DNA of 60,000 nt from contig CM055112.1 in assembly GCA_029204225.1 (NCBI GenBank), positions 44,403,634 to 44,463,633 of the forward strand. The letters are read 5' to 3'. Under the pieces are notes generated by a model. The model made no database searches. It saw only the letters and a list, made by a program, of their open reading frames with translations, and was not told the DNA's origin. Position 1 is the stretch's first letter, and each line of letters begins with the position of its first letter. Made by a program: the position numbers and the translations under genes. Positions 24,974-35,231 of the stretch are shown here, one piece after another. The DNA comes from Diphasiastrum complanatum (lineage: Eukaryota; Streptophyta; Lycopodiopsida; Lycopodiales; Lycopodiaceae).

Positions 24974-25250
24974 GGCATTGAATCGATACTTGATGTCGAG
25001 TACGATATCGGTTCAACGCGCAGATGTTGTGCACGCATACGTTGGAATGCTAAGCCACGCGTTGAATCAATACACGAGGAAGGGCACTAAAAGAGTTACG
25101 GCTGTGAGAAAAATAGATTGCAAACTGGTACACATGGGGTCAAAAACGCGGTCATTCAATAATAATCATGACAAAAATTGGCACGAGATTCCATTATTTA
25201 TGGACGTCGATTTCGAGACTCATGAAATGACACCTAGCATTAAAAATTGA
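24974..25250. other. Segment carrying the GATATCGATTCAACGCGC motif
   Basis: A 99-codon open frame (24951-25250) has no recognisable domain. The segment holds the motif at 25004-25022 (plus) and in reverse at 24977-24989 and 25057-25072. Its end (about 25180-25232, CACGAGATTCC...GACAC) is repeated in direct orientation at about 26704-26760, across the foldback element. Confidence 0.55.
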
Positions 25251-25272
25251 TTTAAAATTCAGTTTTGCATTA

Positions 25273-26660
25273 GGGCCCTTTTTGGACTCAAAAAAAGCCT
25301 ATTCCTTGTCTAAACATGTTTGTTAATTAGGATTAATTTACTCATTAATCATCCTATGTGGCAGTTCACCTTGGGTTTGTCATGGGTTAAATTATATTTT
25401 AATAGGCTTTACATAGACCTACTATAATATAGCAAGGACAACTAATTTTAATGTAGCCTCAAGTTTTAAAAATAATATCTACTTCTTCAAGCCCTTCAAA
25501 AATCCTTTTTATTACTTTAGATTGAGTGAAAATGGGGCCCAATATTTCTTTGGGTTCCCATTTTGAAAAAGAAACTTGAAACAAAAATGGGGGGAGGGAG
25601 ATGAGAGGACATCCCGCCCCCGCCCCCCCCCTTTTGTACAATGTAGAATACCACCCCCCCTTGTACTACACCCCGCCGCCCTTTGCTCCTTGTGCGAGCA
25701 CCCCCACCCTTTGGGCCGTTGACTTTGATTAGGGCGCAAGGCCCGGAGCACCACACGACCCCCCCTTCCCCATATGTACATCTGGGGAGGGGGAGATTTT
25801 GTTGGAGAAGCACGCAGGTCGCACGCCCACCCGCGCCATCGGTCCGAGGTGCACCACATGACCCCCCCTCCCCCATATGTACATCTGGGGAGGGGGGAGA
25901 TTTTGTTGGAGAAGCACGAAGGTCGTGCGCCCACCCGCGCTAGCGGTCCGAGGTTGCTCCTATCCACCTCGGACCGCTGGCGCGGGTGGGCGCGCGAACT
26001 TTGTGCTTCTCCAACAAAATCCCCCCTCCCCCGATGTACATATGGGGGAGGGGGGGTCGTGTGGCGCTCCGGGCGTTGTGCCCTAATCAGAGTCGGCCTG
26101 AAGGGTGGGGGTGCTCGCACAAGGAGGACTGCTTGCGCGGGTGGGCGTGCGGCCTGCGCACTTCTCCAGCAAAAATCCCCCCTCTTTCGATGTACATGAT
26201 ATGGGGGAAGGGGGGTCGTGTGGCGCTCCAGGCCTTGCGTCCTTATCATAGTCAGCGGCCCGGAGGGTGGGGGTGCTCGCACAAGGAGTAGAGCGCAACA
26301 AGGTGTAGTACGGGGGGGAGAGATGTCCCCCATCACCCTCCCTCCAATTTTTTTCAATTTTTTTTTTTCAAAATGGCAACCCAAAGAACTAAAGTAATAA
26401 ATTTTTTTTGAAGAGGTAGATATTATTTTCTTTTATAAATTAAATTTTAGCCTTGTCATATTATCATTACTATGGATTGAGGAAGTAGAGTTAGAGGGTT
26501 AGTGGGTGGGTTAGCATTTGAAGATCCAATTTATACCATTGGATGTGCCATGTCTAATGGACCATTCGATCTCAATTGTCACTCTCTTATTGGTACACGT
26601 GTCACCATTAACACTAATTATAATTAGTGAAGAAGCTCTTTTTGAGTCCAAAAAAGGCCC
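25273..26660. mobile_element. Foldback element: 1.4-kb nested palindrome
   Basis: The ends are mutually inverted: GGGCCCTTTTTGGACTCAAA at 25273 and the complement of GGGCCTTTTTTGGACTCAAA ending at 26660. The symmetry continues inward through ATAATATCTAC and TTTATTACTTTAG, then a GC-rich core. There each arm has two units built on CCCCTCCCCCATATGTACAT and GTTGGAGAAGCACG. The centre is near 25965 (GCGGTCCGAGGT ... ACCTCGGACCGC). This is typical of foldback or long-TIR DNA transposons. No transposase is present. The outside bases are TTA and TAA, so the target duplication is unresolved. Long open frames here are artefacts of the repeats. Confidence 0.8.
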
Positions 26661-26818
26661 TAATGATTTGAAAATGTAATTAAAAAAGACTTTTATGGAT
26701 TTCCACGAGATCCTAGAATTTATGGACGCCGAATTCGAGACTAATATGACCTGTGACACATACCCAATCATGATTTTAATGTATTAATAATTGTATACGT
26801 GTCTCATCCCCCCAATCG

Positions 26819-26826
26819 TATATAAA
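26819..26826 (+). promoter_or_regulatory. Possible TATA box upstream of the histone H3-like gene
   Basis: TATATAAACCC lies about 345 bases before the MARTKQT start codon, followed by a CT-rich leader. Position and sequence suit a plant core promoter. Inference only. Confidence 0.35.
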
Positions 26827-27169
26827 CCCTCATTCCCGTTCTTAATGTTTTTACAATTTGCTCTCTCGTTTGCTATCTCACTCCTGATATTGATTCAATG
26901 CGCGACTTAGATTCTTTCACACCACTGCCAGTATCTTTGCACGCTCAATCGATACTTCACGCCCACACTACTTCGCCACGCTCAACGGATCACTCTCACG
27001 CTTCTGATATCGATTCAGCGTGCAACTTAGCTTCTCCCGCACTAAAATCAGTCTCTCTGCGCATTGACACTCCACGCTCAACGGACCACTCTCACAGTCG
27101 ATATCGATTCAACGCGCATAACGAGCTTTCACCTGTGAGGGAGAACATTTTTGCGTGTTCAATCGATAC

Positions 27170-27785
27170 ATGGCACGAACAAAACAGACTACAAGGGTCA
27201 ACTCAGGTAGAGTGCCTATGTACGCTGCTGCTCAAAGTGCACCACCACCTCCTCCACCACCACCACCACCACCACCACCACCTGGACCTCCACCTTCATC
27301 TCAAAGACAACAAGCTACACCAAAGAGAGTGTGTCGGCCGGCCAAAAGACCCAGCATGGCTTAAAGATATTAAGAGGCTTCAGAAAATGATGAACCTCTT
27401 GATCCCAAAGACTCACATACAAAAATGTATTAAGCAAGTGACAACGGAGATCTCAGCCGATGTGAGGTGGACTATGACTGTTGTTGAAGCACTGCACAAT
27501 GGTTATGAAGATTTTTGAATAAAATTCTTCTCAGATTGTGTGGTTGCTATTGTACATGCAAGAAGAGTAACAATAATGCCCAAAGATTTTGTGCTGATTT
27601 TTCATATGAGGAATGCGTACGATACGTTTGCCCATAATTTTTATCCAACTCATTATGCTCCACCAATTGCTGCCACCACTTCGGGGAGGAAGAGGAAGCA
27701 TGCCAAAGAGACTACCAACAACCGTTCAACATGTTGCTGTAAAAAAAAAAAGATCCTCAGACCCTCCAAAAAACGTGAGGGCTAA
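27170..27785 (+). pseudogene. Divergent histone H3-like (possibly CENH3-like) domain, decayed
   Basis: The ATG at 27170 opens MARTKQTTRVNSGRVP, close to the canonical H3 start MARTKQTAR. The rest of the tail is replaced by Ala/Gln and a run of about 14 prolines, then a basic stretch. After a two-base frame slip at about 27361 comes a full histone fold: LKDIKRLQKMMNLLIPK, ISADVRWTMTVVEALHNGYEDF and VHARRVTIMPKDFVL, matching H3 LREIRKYQKSTELLIRK, FKTDLRFQSSAVAALQEA and IHAKRVTIMPKDIQL. A TGA at 27516-27518 replaces the expected Leu codon. HARRVT, KDF and LLIP are seen in plant centromeric H3, but loop 1 has ordinary H3 length. A basic extension (GRKRKHAKE) follows and ends at TAA 27783. Histone-fold homology is firm; subtype and function are not. 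Confidence 0.85.
27241..27291. repeat. (CCA)n trinucleotide run coding for polyproline
   Basis: A CCACCACCT... tract inside the H3-like tail. It reads as proline in the tail frame and as histidine in another frame. Confidence 0.9.
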
Positions 27786-28332
27786 TATAAAGTCAATGGT
27801 TCCTCTTCCTCTTTTTCTTTCTCTTCCTCTTCCAAATCCTCATCCAAATCATATAAATCAATTTCTAAATCAGTTTCTATATCTCCCCCCAAGATATAGA
27901 AATCCTCTTCCAAATCTCCTCCCAAATTCTCATCCAAATCTCTTGCCAAATCCTCATCCAAATCGCCTACCAAATCCTCATCCAAATCTTCTCAAAAATC
28001 ACTATCTAAATCCCCTTTCAATTCTTCTCCCAAATCTCCTCCCGAATCTCGTTCCAAATCTCCTTCCAAATCTCCTTCCAAATTTTCTCCCAAATCAGCT
28101 TCAAGATCTCCTTCCAAATCTCCTTTCAAATCTCCTCCCAAATCAGTTTCTAGATCTCCTTCCAAATCCCCTTTCAAATCTCCTTCTAAATCAGTTTCTA
28201 AATCCCCTCCCAAATCTATTGAACAGTCCACACAACTCTCCTCTCTACCTCGTCCTAATGGTGAGGAATTAGATTCATTTTTTATTGTGCAAAATCAATA
28301 CTTTCTTTCCGGACGATACATTGAACTTTTGT
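27786..28332 (+). pseudogene. Ser/Lys/Pro repeat tract continuing the H3-like frame
   Basis: In the same frame as the histone fold, TCC AAA TCT CCT-type units give SKSP, SKSS and SPPK repeats for about 150 codons (27800-28240), then a non-repetitive end GEELDSFFIVQNQYFLSGR and a TAG at about 28332. Stops at 27783 and 27897 interrupt it. SPKK-like motifs bind DNA in some histone tails, which is suggestive only. The tract could also be a simple-sequence expansion. It links the H3 part to the peptidase part. Confidence 0.55.
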
Positions 28333-29330
28333 AGATTCTAATAAATATGATCAGTATGATCAATTTCTTTCCACTCATCTAAAATCTTCGGCAAGCATTA
28401 CAATTTTCAATCTCCCCTTACAAAAATCAATCATATCCTGATTGCGCTAGACACAATTGAATTAGAATATAAAGATAAAACGTTAGGGGATGATGTTGGA
28501 GTGAGAATTATTCGGTATTTTCTAGAAATTTATCAAACACCAATTTTTGTAGAATCAGAACTATTGCCTTTCCATTTTCTAAATAGTATTTATTATCTCC
28601 AATTTGAATAATCATATATGGATGGATACGTGAAAAATGAGAGAATGAAAGCACCTTTGATTATGGTGCCACACATATACAAAAAAGTTTTTTTTTTTTT
28701 CACAAATTAGCTAATGCTATATTTTTTGAGATATAGAATGTTTAGAATTTTATTCTTGACTCACTTGCCAATTTGTTATTGCAGTGGACATTGGAGTTTA
28801 TATGTTTTGTCATTATATGTAAATAACGACGATATAGGCAACCTAGTGTAAATAAAAATGAATTCGATCACACACACGCATATAGATGCAAAAAAACTTG
28901 TACATAAGTTGGTTGAAATCTTTTCTATGCCAGGTGCAATGACATACATGAAACTGGAGATGATAGATGAAAAGATGAATTTCGTATTTTTTAAATCTGA
29001 GATATCAGTTCAGCGCGCGTTCTAATGTTTCGTATATAGCTAACTTTCACGACGCATGTTGAAATGATATCTCATTGTTTTTTATTTTTAAATTTCTAAT
29101 ATCGATTCAACATGCACTTGCAACCTCTGTAGAATTTCATTCATCACCTCGCGCGTTGAAACAATATCTCATTATATTCTAGTTCATTAACACATTTTCT
29201 CTGCTTCATTTGTTTGTGCAGTTCTCCCAACAAACAGATTGTGCTAGTTGTGGATGGTATACAAACTTCAACGCAAGATCATTTTTTATGTGGCTGACTC
29301 AACATGGCTCTCTTCCAAATTTACAGAATG
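28333..29330 (+). pseudogene. C48 (Ulp1-like) cysteine-peptidase domain, exon fragments
   Basis: A colinear series of frames reads TFVDSNKYDQYDQFLSTHLK (about 28330), then from 28423 INHILIALDTIELEYKDK, RIIRYFLEIYQTP, LLPFHFLNSIYYLQFE and APLIMVPHIYKK. After a T-rich intron-like stretch ending TTATTGCAG (28784), GHWSLYVLSLY is followed by GTAAAT. A later block after TTTGTGCAG (29220) reads FSQQTDCASCGWYTNFNARSF. The His-Trp pair and QQ...C-G order match the H, Q and C sites of Ulp1/SENP peptidases; the Asp is not certain. Stops and phase mismatches show decay. Such domains are common in plant Mutator- and CACTA-type transposons. Confidence 0.6.
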
Positions 29331-29488
29331 TACTATATTTTATTTAGAAATTTTTTATGAATTTATTATTGTCATTCATGAGATATGTCTCTAAAATTAG
29401 TCTTTGTTATATTCCTGATATATAATTCTGATACAAATCCTTATTAAATTTGTTTTCTCAATTTTCTTGTCACGCCATAAGGGATCTG

Positions 29489-29633
29489 ACATTTTCGGCA
29501 AGAAGCATCAAAGATATTGGTGGAAAATTCCTACGTTGTTGATATTTCAAACAATAGTCCATCAAAGGTTCTTCCATATGGAGAACTAGATTTAGAAATC
29601 ACAGAGCAAAAAAAATATGATACAGAAAAATGA
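29489..29633 (+). pseudogene. Possible last exon of the peptidase gene
   Basis: A frame ASKILVENSYVVDISNN continues to a TGA near 29633 with coding-like composition. It may be the C-terminal exon after the catalytic-Cys block. No homolog is recognised. Confidence 0.35.
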
Positions 29634-29800
29634 ATGGTCTCCCTTTATGTGGATGAGCCAATTTGGGTTTCACATGTATAGAAAATTTTATACAATATAT
29701 TGAGATTTTATATATTCATGCATCTTCAATTTCGATTGTTGTTCCAATATCTTTGGATTTCAAGTGCTCTTCCTGCCTTGCTCTTATCTGCACCAAAAAA

Positions 29801-30476
29801 TATGAAAGTACACTTGAGGAACATAAATGGATCTTTGAATGATCCACAAGGTTGATTGTGTGCTTGATTAACAATCTATTAGATACAAATCAAGATCTAG
29901 TTTAGCAATTTGATAGATAACAAGTAGTGACAATCAAAGCATTGATCAAAAAATTAATCTCGAGTTCACACATGTGAACAACAGGCTGCTGTACGACCTG
30001 TAGATAGTATTTGATGTGTGCCAAAGCTTGGTTTCATTAGAATTAATTACAATCTTCATACATAGAGAGAAAATCTGAGTTTTCTCTTAGAGCTCCAAAA
30101 AGTTTCTAACTTCTCACTATGGAGAAAGTGAATACATAGTAAAACACACTTCCTTTGCTAAGTCAGGTGAAAATCCAGCATGTAATAAGTAATTAGACTC
30201 AACTTTCTTGTTCTAAAATGAAACCCTAGCCTAGATCCTAGAGTCATGCTTGGTAGGTGTATGGTTGGTAGAAATCTCATCATAAATCAAGGTCTAGATC
30301 ATACAAAGTAGGAATCACTACCAAATGGACACACCCACTTCTCTTGACTCGTGCTAACCTACATTAGGTGTAGATTGCCATGTGGCATTTGGCCAGACAA
30401 CTATCAAACCAAAAATATAGACAAAATGTACAATATTCTACATGGCTAGATTTGCCAACATAGGCAATTTTTCACG
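29801..30476 (-). repeat. Copia LTR, inverted relative of the one at 7931
   Basis: On the minus strand it starts CGTGAAAAATTGCC (TGTGAA expected) and ends TACTTTCATA. It is preceded on that strand by a purine tract ATTTGAGGAGGAG (30477-30489) and about 170 bases of internal tail, so it is a 3-prime LTR remnant of a minus-strand element whose body is lost. Confidence 0.7.
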
Positions 30477-30659
30477 CTCCTCCTCAAATCTAGCCTTGGA
30501 AACAACAATACTTTTATCAATCACTCCAATTGAGGATCACTCCAATTGTTCATGACACAAAATCATTAGTGCTCCACAAAGGACCAAGAAGATCAACCAA
30601 GTACCATGAGGTACAAATATTTGATCTGATATCATGACATCAACAGAAGTGCTTTAGGA

Positions 30660-31504
30660 TGTGGCTAATCCACCACTCTTGTAATCCATGATTAGTTATA
30701 GATGTTTAATTTGTCTGATCAAGGAAGTTACTCGATGCGACACGAAAAAGTTCAAGAACAATATACATTCTGATTGATGCATAAAACAGAGAGACACAAA
30801 TATGTAGAATATATGTCCGCCTGTGAGCGAGACAATTTTGTAAGAGGATCAGCAGATCCGAGAAGTCCGCTAGTAAGCGATACGCTATTCGTGGAAGAAT
30901 TGTATTTCTCTCACGCCAATGCACTGTGTGGATCTGTCACACAGTGCTTGAAATCAAGAGGATCAGTAGATAATATTGTAGTTGTTATGCACATATTATT
31001 CTGAATGATTGTATAATCTCGAATGAATTTTTGTCTGCTATTGTTCGTGTATCTCATTTACTTGTTTATTCAATTCTGCACACTGGTTCAATCTTGTTGA
31101 ATGATGTATTAATCTATAACGTAGATCAACAGTGTATATCTACATTGTGGAGGATTGTAGAAATGATATAGCCGGTAGTGACCAGCAATCATATCTGAAT
31201 TCCACATGAACTGATTTTGTTCGCGACTGTTTTCACTTCGTGTTTCGTTTCGCGATCACTTTGCTTTCAGCAAAAATCAATATCAGAGCTCATTCAAGTT
31301 TTGCTTTGCTTCACTTTGCTTCGTTTCGTCTAGTTTCATTTTGTTTTGTTACAGAGCCTGATTGATCTTTGCACAACTATAGAAATTATTCGTGAACAAA
31401 ACAAAAATAGTTTCGTGAAAGTTTTGCGAATCGTTCGAGAGACTCCCATCAGTCTGTCACCAGAATTTTACTGGAACTATACTTTCCATCATATATCAAG
31501 TGCA
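30660..31504. other. Probable leader or LTR debris of a copia element
   Basis: AATATCAGAGCTC near 31289 resembles a copia primer site. It lies about 360 bases upstream of a pol tail, so most of an internal region seems deleted. No coding frame is credible. Confidence 0.4.
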
Positions 31505-31646
31505 TAATACTCAATAAGGAGGTGAGTCTAAAGTTTTGCAGAATACAATACATGTCAGTTGACATCTTTACAAAAGGGTTAAATTAGAAAGCACACAAAA
31601 AATTTATGCTATCTTGAATTTGAAAATCAAAACATTTAAGGGGAGA
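31505..31646 (+). pseudogene. 3-prime tail of copia pol with polypurine tract
   Basis: Reading past one stop, the frame gives VDIFTKGLN, KAHKKFML and SKHLRG, the usual end of copia RNase H. It is followed by AAGGGGAGA (31638-31646) and an LTR start TGTTGGATTTC at 31647. The rest of that LTR is not delimited. Confidence 0.65.
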
Positions 31647-31699
31647 TGTTGGATTTCTATTTTCTCCATCCCTAATCTCATAGTTAATCTAGATCCATT

Positions 31700-33739
31700 G
31701 ATCATTTGTTGTATGTAAATATATTTACAGTCACATACTTTACATAGATACACTTATTTTTAACAACATATAGAAATACAAAGGATTAGATGACAATGTC
31801 CTCGTGATACCGCTAAACTATCGAGTTGTCACCATTGATCCAAGCACCACCATCAAGTCAAGCTATCAGCCACTCATCGACTATTTGGCCATCATCGAGT
31901 ATTTGCCTGTCACCATCAACTCAAATACTTAACTCGGGCATTTGAAGGCTCAACAATACCTTCATAACGCTTGGACAGACTCTCTAATAGAATTAGATTT
32001 TGTCTAACAACGACTGCTACTAGCATGTAGTGCCTCAATCCCATTTGTAAAAGTACAAGTTAAGCATTTTCTTAATTGCATAGTCGTGTGTATATACAAT
32101 ATAAAAGTTACTCAATGCATTAGTAATAAATTTATGAAACCGATCAATCAAATTTTTAGAGCGCAACTATTCAACCTTTTTCTTTGCTACTACAAAGTAT
32201 TGTTTCAGAAAGATCATGATTCTAACTGCATTCAAACTCGTAAACTTTTCGACTAGATGTATTTGTTCTAGCAAAATAAGTTGGATGTGTCATGTCAAAT
32301 GAATCTTTATTCAGTTTTGTTTGATTCATTATAAGCAAATAAACTGATTTGTAGATTTAATTATTCATATGACTGATAGTTTGTGTCGATTATCATGCTC
32401 CAAAATTTGTATTATTTCGCTTCCGCTATTAAACTTTGAATCAATCCACTTTGTGCATGTCTACGGAATCAATTGTTTCAATCCCAACGACTTTGGAGCT
32501 AGGATCAAGTGAATCAATGTTCAAATTATCGAAGGTGGTTTGAATTTGATACACGTAGATTAATGCACCGAGGATAGTCGGCTGATTTCGATACTCATAC
32601 TATCCCGAACATTCCCTATAAGATCTATGTCATAGAAGGGATTCAAATCTGATTGAGTGCGTGATGGGATGCTTGTGAAGGTCTTGTCTTGCCTTGACTA
32701 AGGACAAGGTTTTGTAAATTTAATATCTATTTAGAGGTTAGAGTTGTATAAAATTGAAAATGATAATTATGACCTCCACTACCACTACCACAACAACTGC
32801 CAAAACTTGATGACATGGTAATATGTTAATTGCAGTCACAACATACAATAATTTACACTTATCAGCTACAAAACATTCGAGTAAGCTAAGATTAGGATAT
32901 GAATAGATGACAATGATGTAATTAATTATGTGACTATACCCTAAAGAAAGAGAATCAATTACAAAAATATGCACATTTAAGCTTGGATTTTGCATTTAGT
33001 TATAATACAATGACATGATGAGATATATACCTATAATGAATGAAAATAGAATCATTATTAAAAAAGTTGAAAGAAAGACATACAAACACATGCACAGCAT
33101 ATAAAAATCAAAGTATTTTAAGTAACAAATTCAGGATAAATATTTTCTAAATCAACCAATCTTATGTTATCTATGTTTGTGCATGCGTGCAATTTTGCAC
33201 ATGGAGATGGATTGCATTCAAGTCAATCTAGTGACAAAGACACTCAAGTCAACGAAGTATACAATATTTTTTACACTAGTAAGCAAGTACCAAGTGACTC
33301 ACTTGCATAGAAACAATATGTTGAAGATCAATGGTTTGAGTTAAAAATTAAAATCTTGTAATCTAAGATTTGGCCAATGGATGGCGTAGATCCTTTTGAA
33401 GTAGAAGCCTCCACGTGATCCACATGTCTAGTGATCTGCTCTTTACACCCATTACTATTGATCCAAAGAAACAACCAAAACTAGCTATCATTAGCCAATA
33501 TGAATCTAGGAGACAGTTGAGATCCAAGAGCACTTGCAAACCTAGAATGTTTGCCCTTTTCATCAATAGATTAGTTAAAAGTTAATAAAATGACTCTAGG
33601 CCTTTTTGCGGGTATTTAATGTTGCAAGGCCTAATAGTCAAGCTAGTGAATAAAAAAAGGTTCCTCCCAAATTTCAAATTTAAAATAACAAGGGAGGTGG
33701 AAATTAGCCAATAGGATTTGAGGCCAAAGCCCTAAAATC
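31700..33739. other. AT-rich noncoding stretch, right end belongs to a split gypsy-type LTR
   Basis: I see no supported gene. The last part (about 33590-33739) continues, after removal of the copia insertion, into the TATA-bearing segment at 39907. Confidence 0.45.
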
Positions 33740-34475
33740 TGTGAAGAATTGAAAAAGATTATCTATGATAGATATAGGGGTCTTATGTTTTTTACATCAA
33801 GCATCTAGGTGTAGGATGTTGATAGGAATAAATTTGGCATAAATGGCAAATTATGCATTTTCACTTGTAATGCCACTATTGAGCCAAAATAGAGTAAGAG
33901 GCTAAACACGTGCCAATTAGAGTGTAGACAAGTGTAAAGCTTTTGTTTGATGAATTCCAAGAGGTCCAATAGGATTTAGAGGTGGAACCTTGTGAGGTCC
34001 AATAGGAAATTGAGGTGTGCTTGAATATAGTCCAATAGAATTAAGAGGTGCATTGATCAATGGTCCAATAGGATCAAGAGGTGACAAAGTATGGTCCAAT
34101 CATAGTTAAGCATAGTGGTAGCTCAGGGATCTACTAGTATCATTGTACTCCTCATTTTGGATCTAATTGATTTGGTGATTTTATGGATTTTGTGAGTTAT
34201 TGGATTTCTAGCTTTCTCCCTCTACCTGAGAGCTCATGATGTTTTTTCTCTCTCTACCCGAGGAGAGCAGCTTGTTTTTACTTAGATTATTTTTTGAATA
34301 CTTCCCACACGTGTGAGTGAGAGTTGGAAGTGATTGAATGCATGTAGTAGTGTGTTTTTGCCATAGGATCTAAGATTGATCTTGAATCTCAATCTAGTCT
34401 TGATCTTGGTGCATCTACACACCTTAGGAGATCACAAGTACATGTTGTGGACAATCCACACATGTGAATTCAACA
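33740..34475 (+). repeat. 5-prime LTR of the copia element
   Basis: 736 bases, ending TTCAACA directly at the primer site. Confidence 0.93.
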
Positions 34476-34488
34476 TGGTATCAAAACC
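34476..34488 (+). promoter_or_regulatory. Primer-binding site
   Basis: TGGTATCAAAACC is a variant of the initiator tRNA-Met site, abutting the LTR. Confidence 0.85.
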
Positions 34489-35231
34489 TACCTAAGGTTA
34501 CCATGCATTTTGATCCATCTAAGTGAAAAAAATTTCATCAATCTTGAGCTAGAAGTTGTCAAGACCCATTTTCCTAGCTATCTTGTTTATCTTGGATCAA
34601 AAGAGATCAAAAGGACATTGATTGGGTTTGACCTGGTACTGTACGGAATCAGGTGCTCATACACGTGTGAGGAACATCCAATTTCAGTTTGGAAGTTCTC
34701 TCTCATGCTTGATCCATTTATCTTGTTTGATAGCTTGTTTTGGAGCTATTTTTGTCTAGTTTCTAATGCAATCAGTTTCATTCCATTTGGTTGAGCCAAT
34801 CAAAAGCTATAAGATTTTGAAGAGGGTTAGGTAGGGCACCTAGACCTGGGTGGACACATTTGGTTTGGTCAAGAGATTGCTTGGTTGATCCAAAATCACA
34901 GTTGTATGCTTGCCAATCTCATCTATATGTGATCTAGGCACTATTTTGAGATCTTAGCCATTTTGTTTCATGCAATATCATTGTATTTGAGTCAAATTTG
35001 GTTTCTTAGAGTACTTCACACCTGCTAAGAGTGTTTGATCCTAACTTTGTCTATACTCCATCATTTGATGTTAAATAGATCTTGTTTGAGAGAGATTTGT
35101 GTAGCTAGTGAGAATCAATTCACAAATAGTTACAAGATCTTTCATAGGAGGAGATAGTACTCTATTATTGGATCCTATTGAGAGTGTGTAGCAACATTTA
35201 TTGTTCATCATTTGAGTTTTCTTCACTTCAA

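Noticed and set aside
25512-26384. A 290-codon minus-strand open frame and several overlapping Arg/Pro-rich frames
   Set aside because: They are by-products of the GC-rich palindromic units of the foldback element. Open frames occur on both strands and in several phases with repeated peptide blocks.
27170-27660. H3 similarity as chance from a basic, Pro-rich sequence
   Set aside because: Independent blocks at both ends (MARTKQT and HARRVTIMPKD) and the intervening helices align at correct spacing with histone H3, so chance is not a credible explanation.
27800-28240. CRISPR-like or satellite array because of regularly spaced AAATCTCC units
   Set aside because: The units are contiguous 12-24-base coding-type repeats without unique spacers, they continue the H3-like frame, and the genome is a plant's.
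30706-31004. Short frames on both strands in the 30.7-31.0 kb region
   Set aside because: Mutually overlapping and without domains, lying between copia debris.
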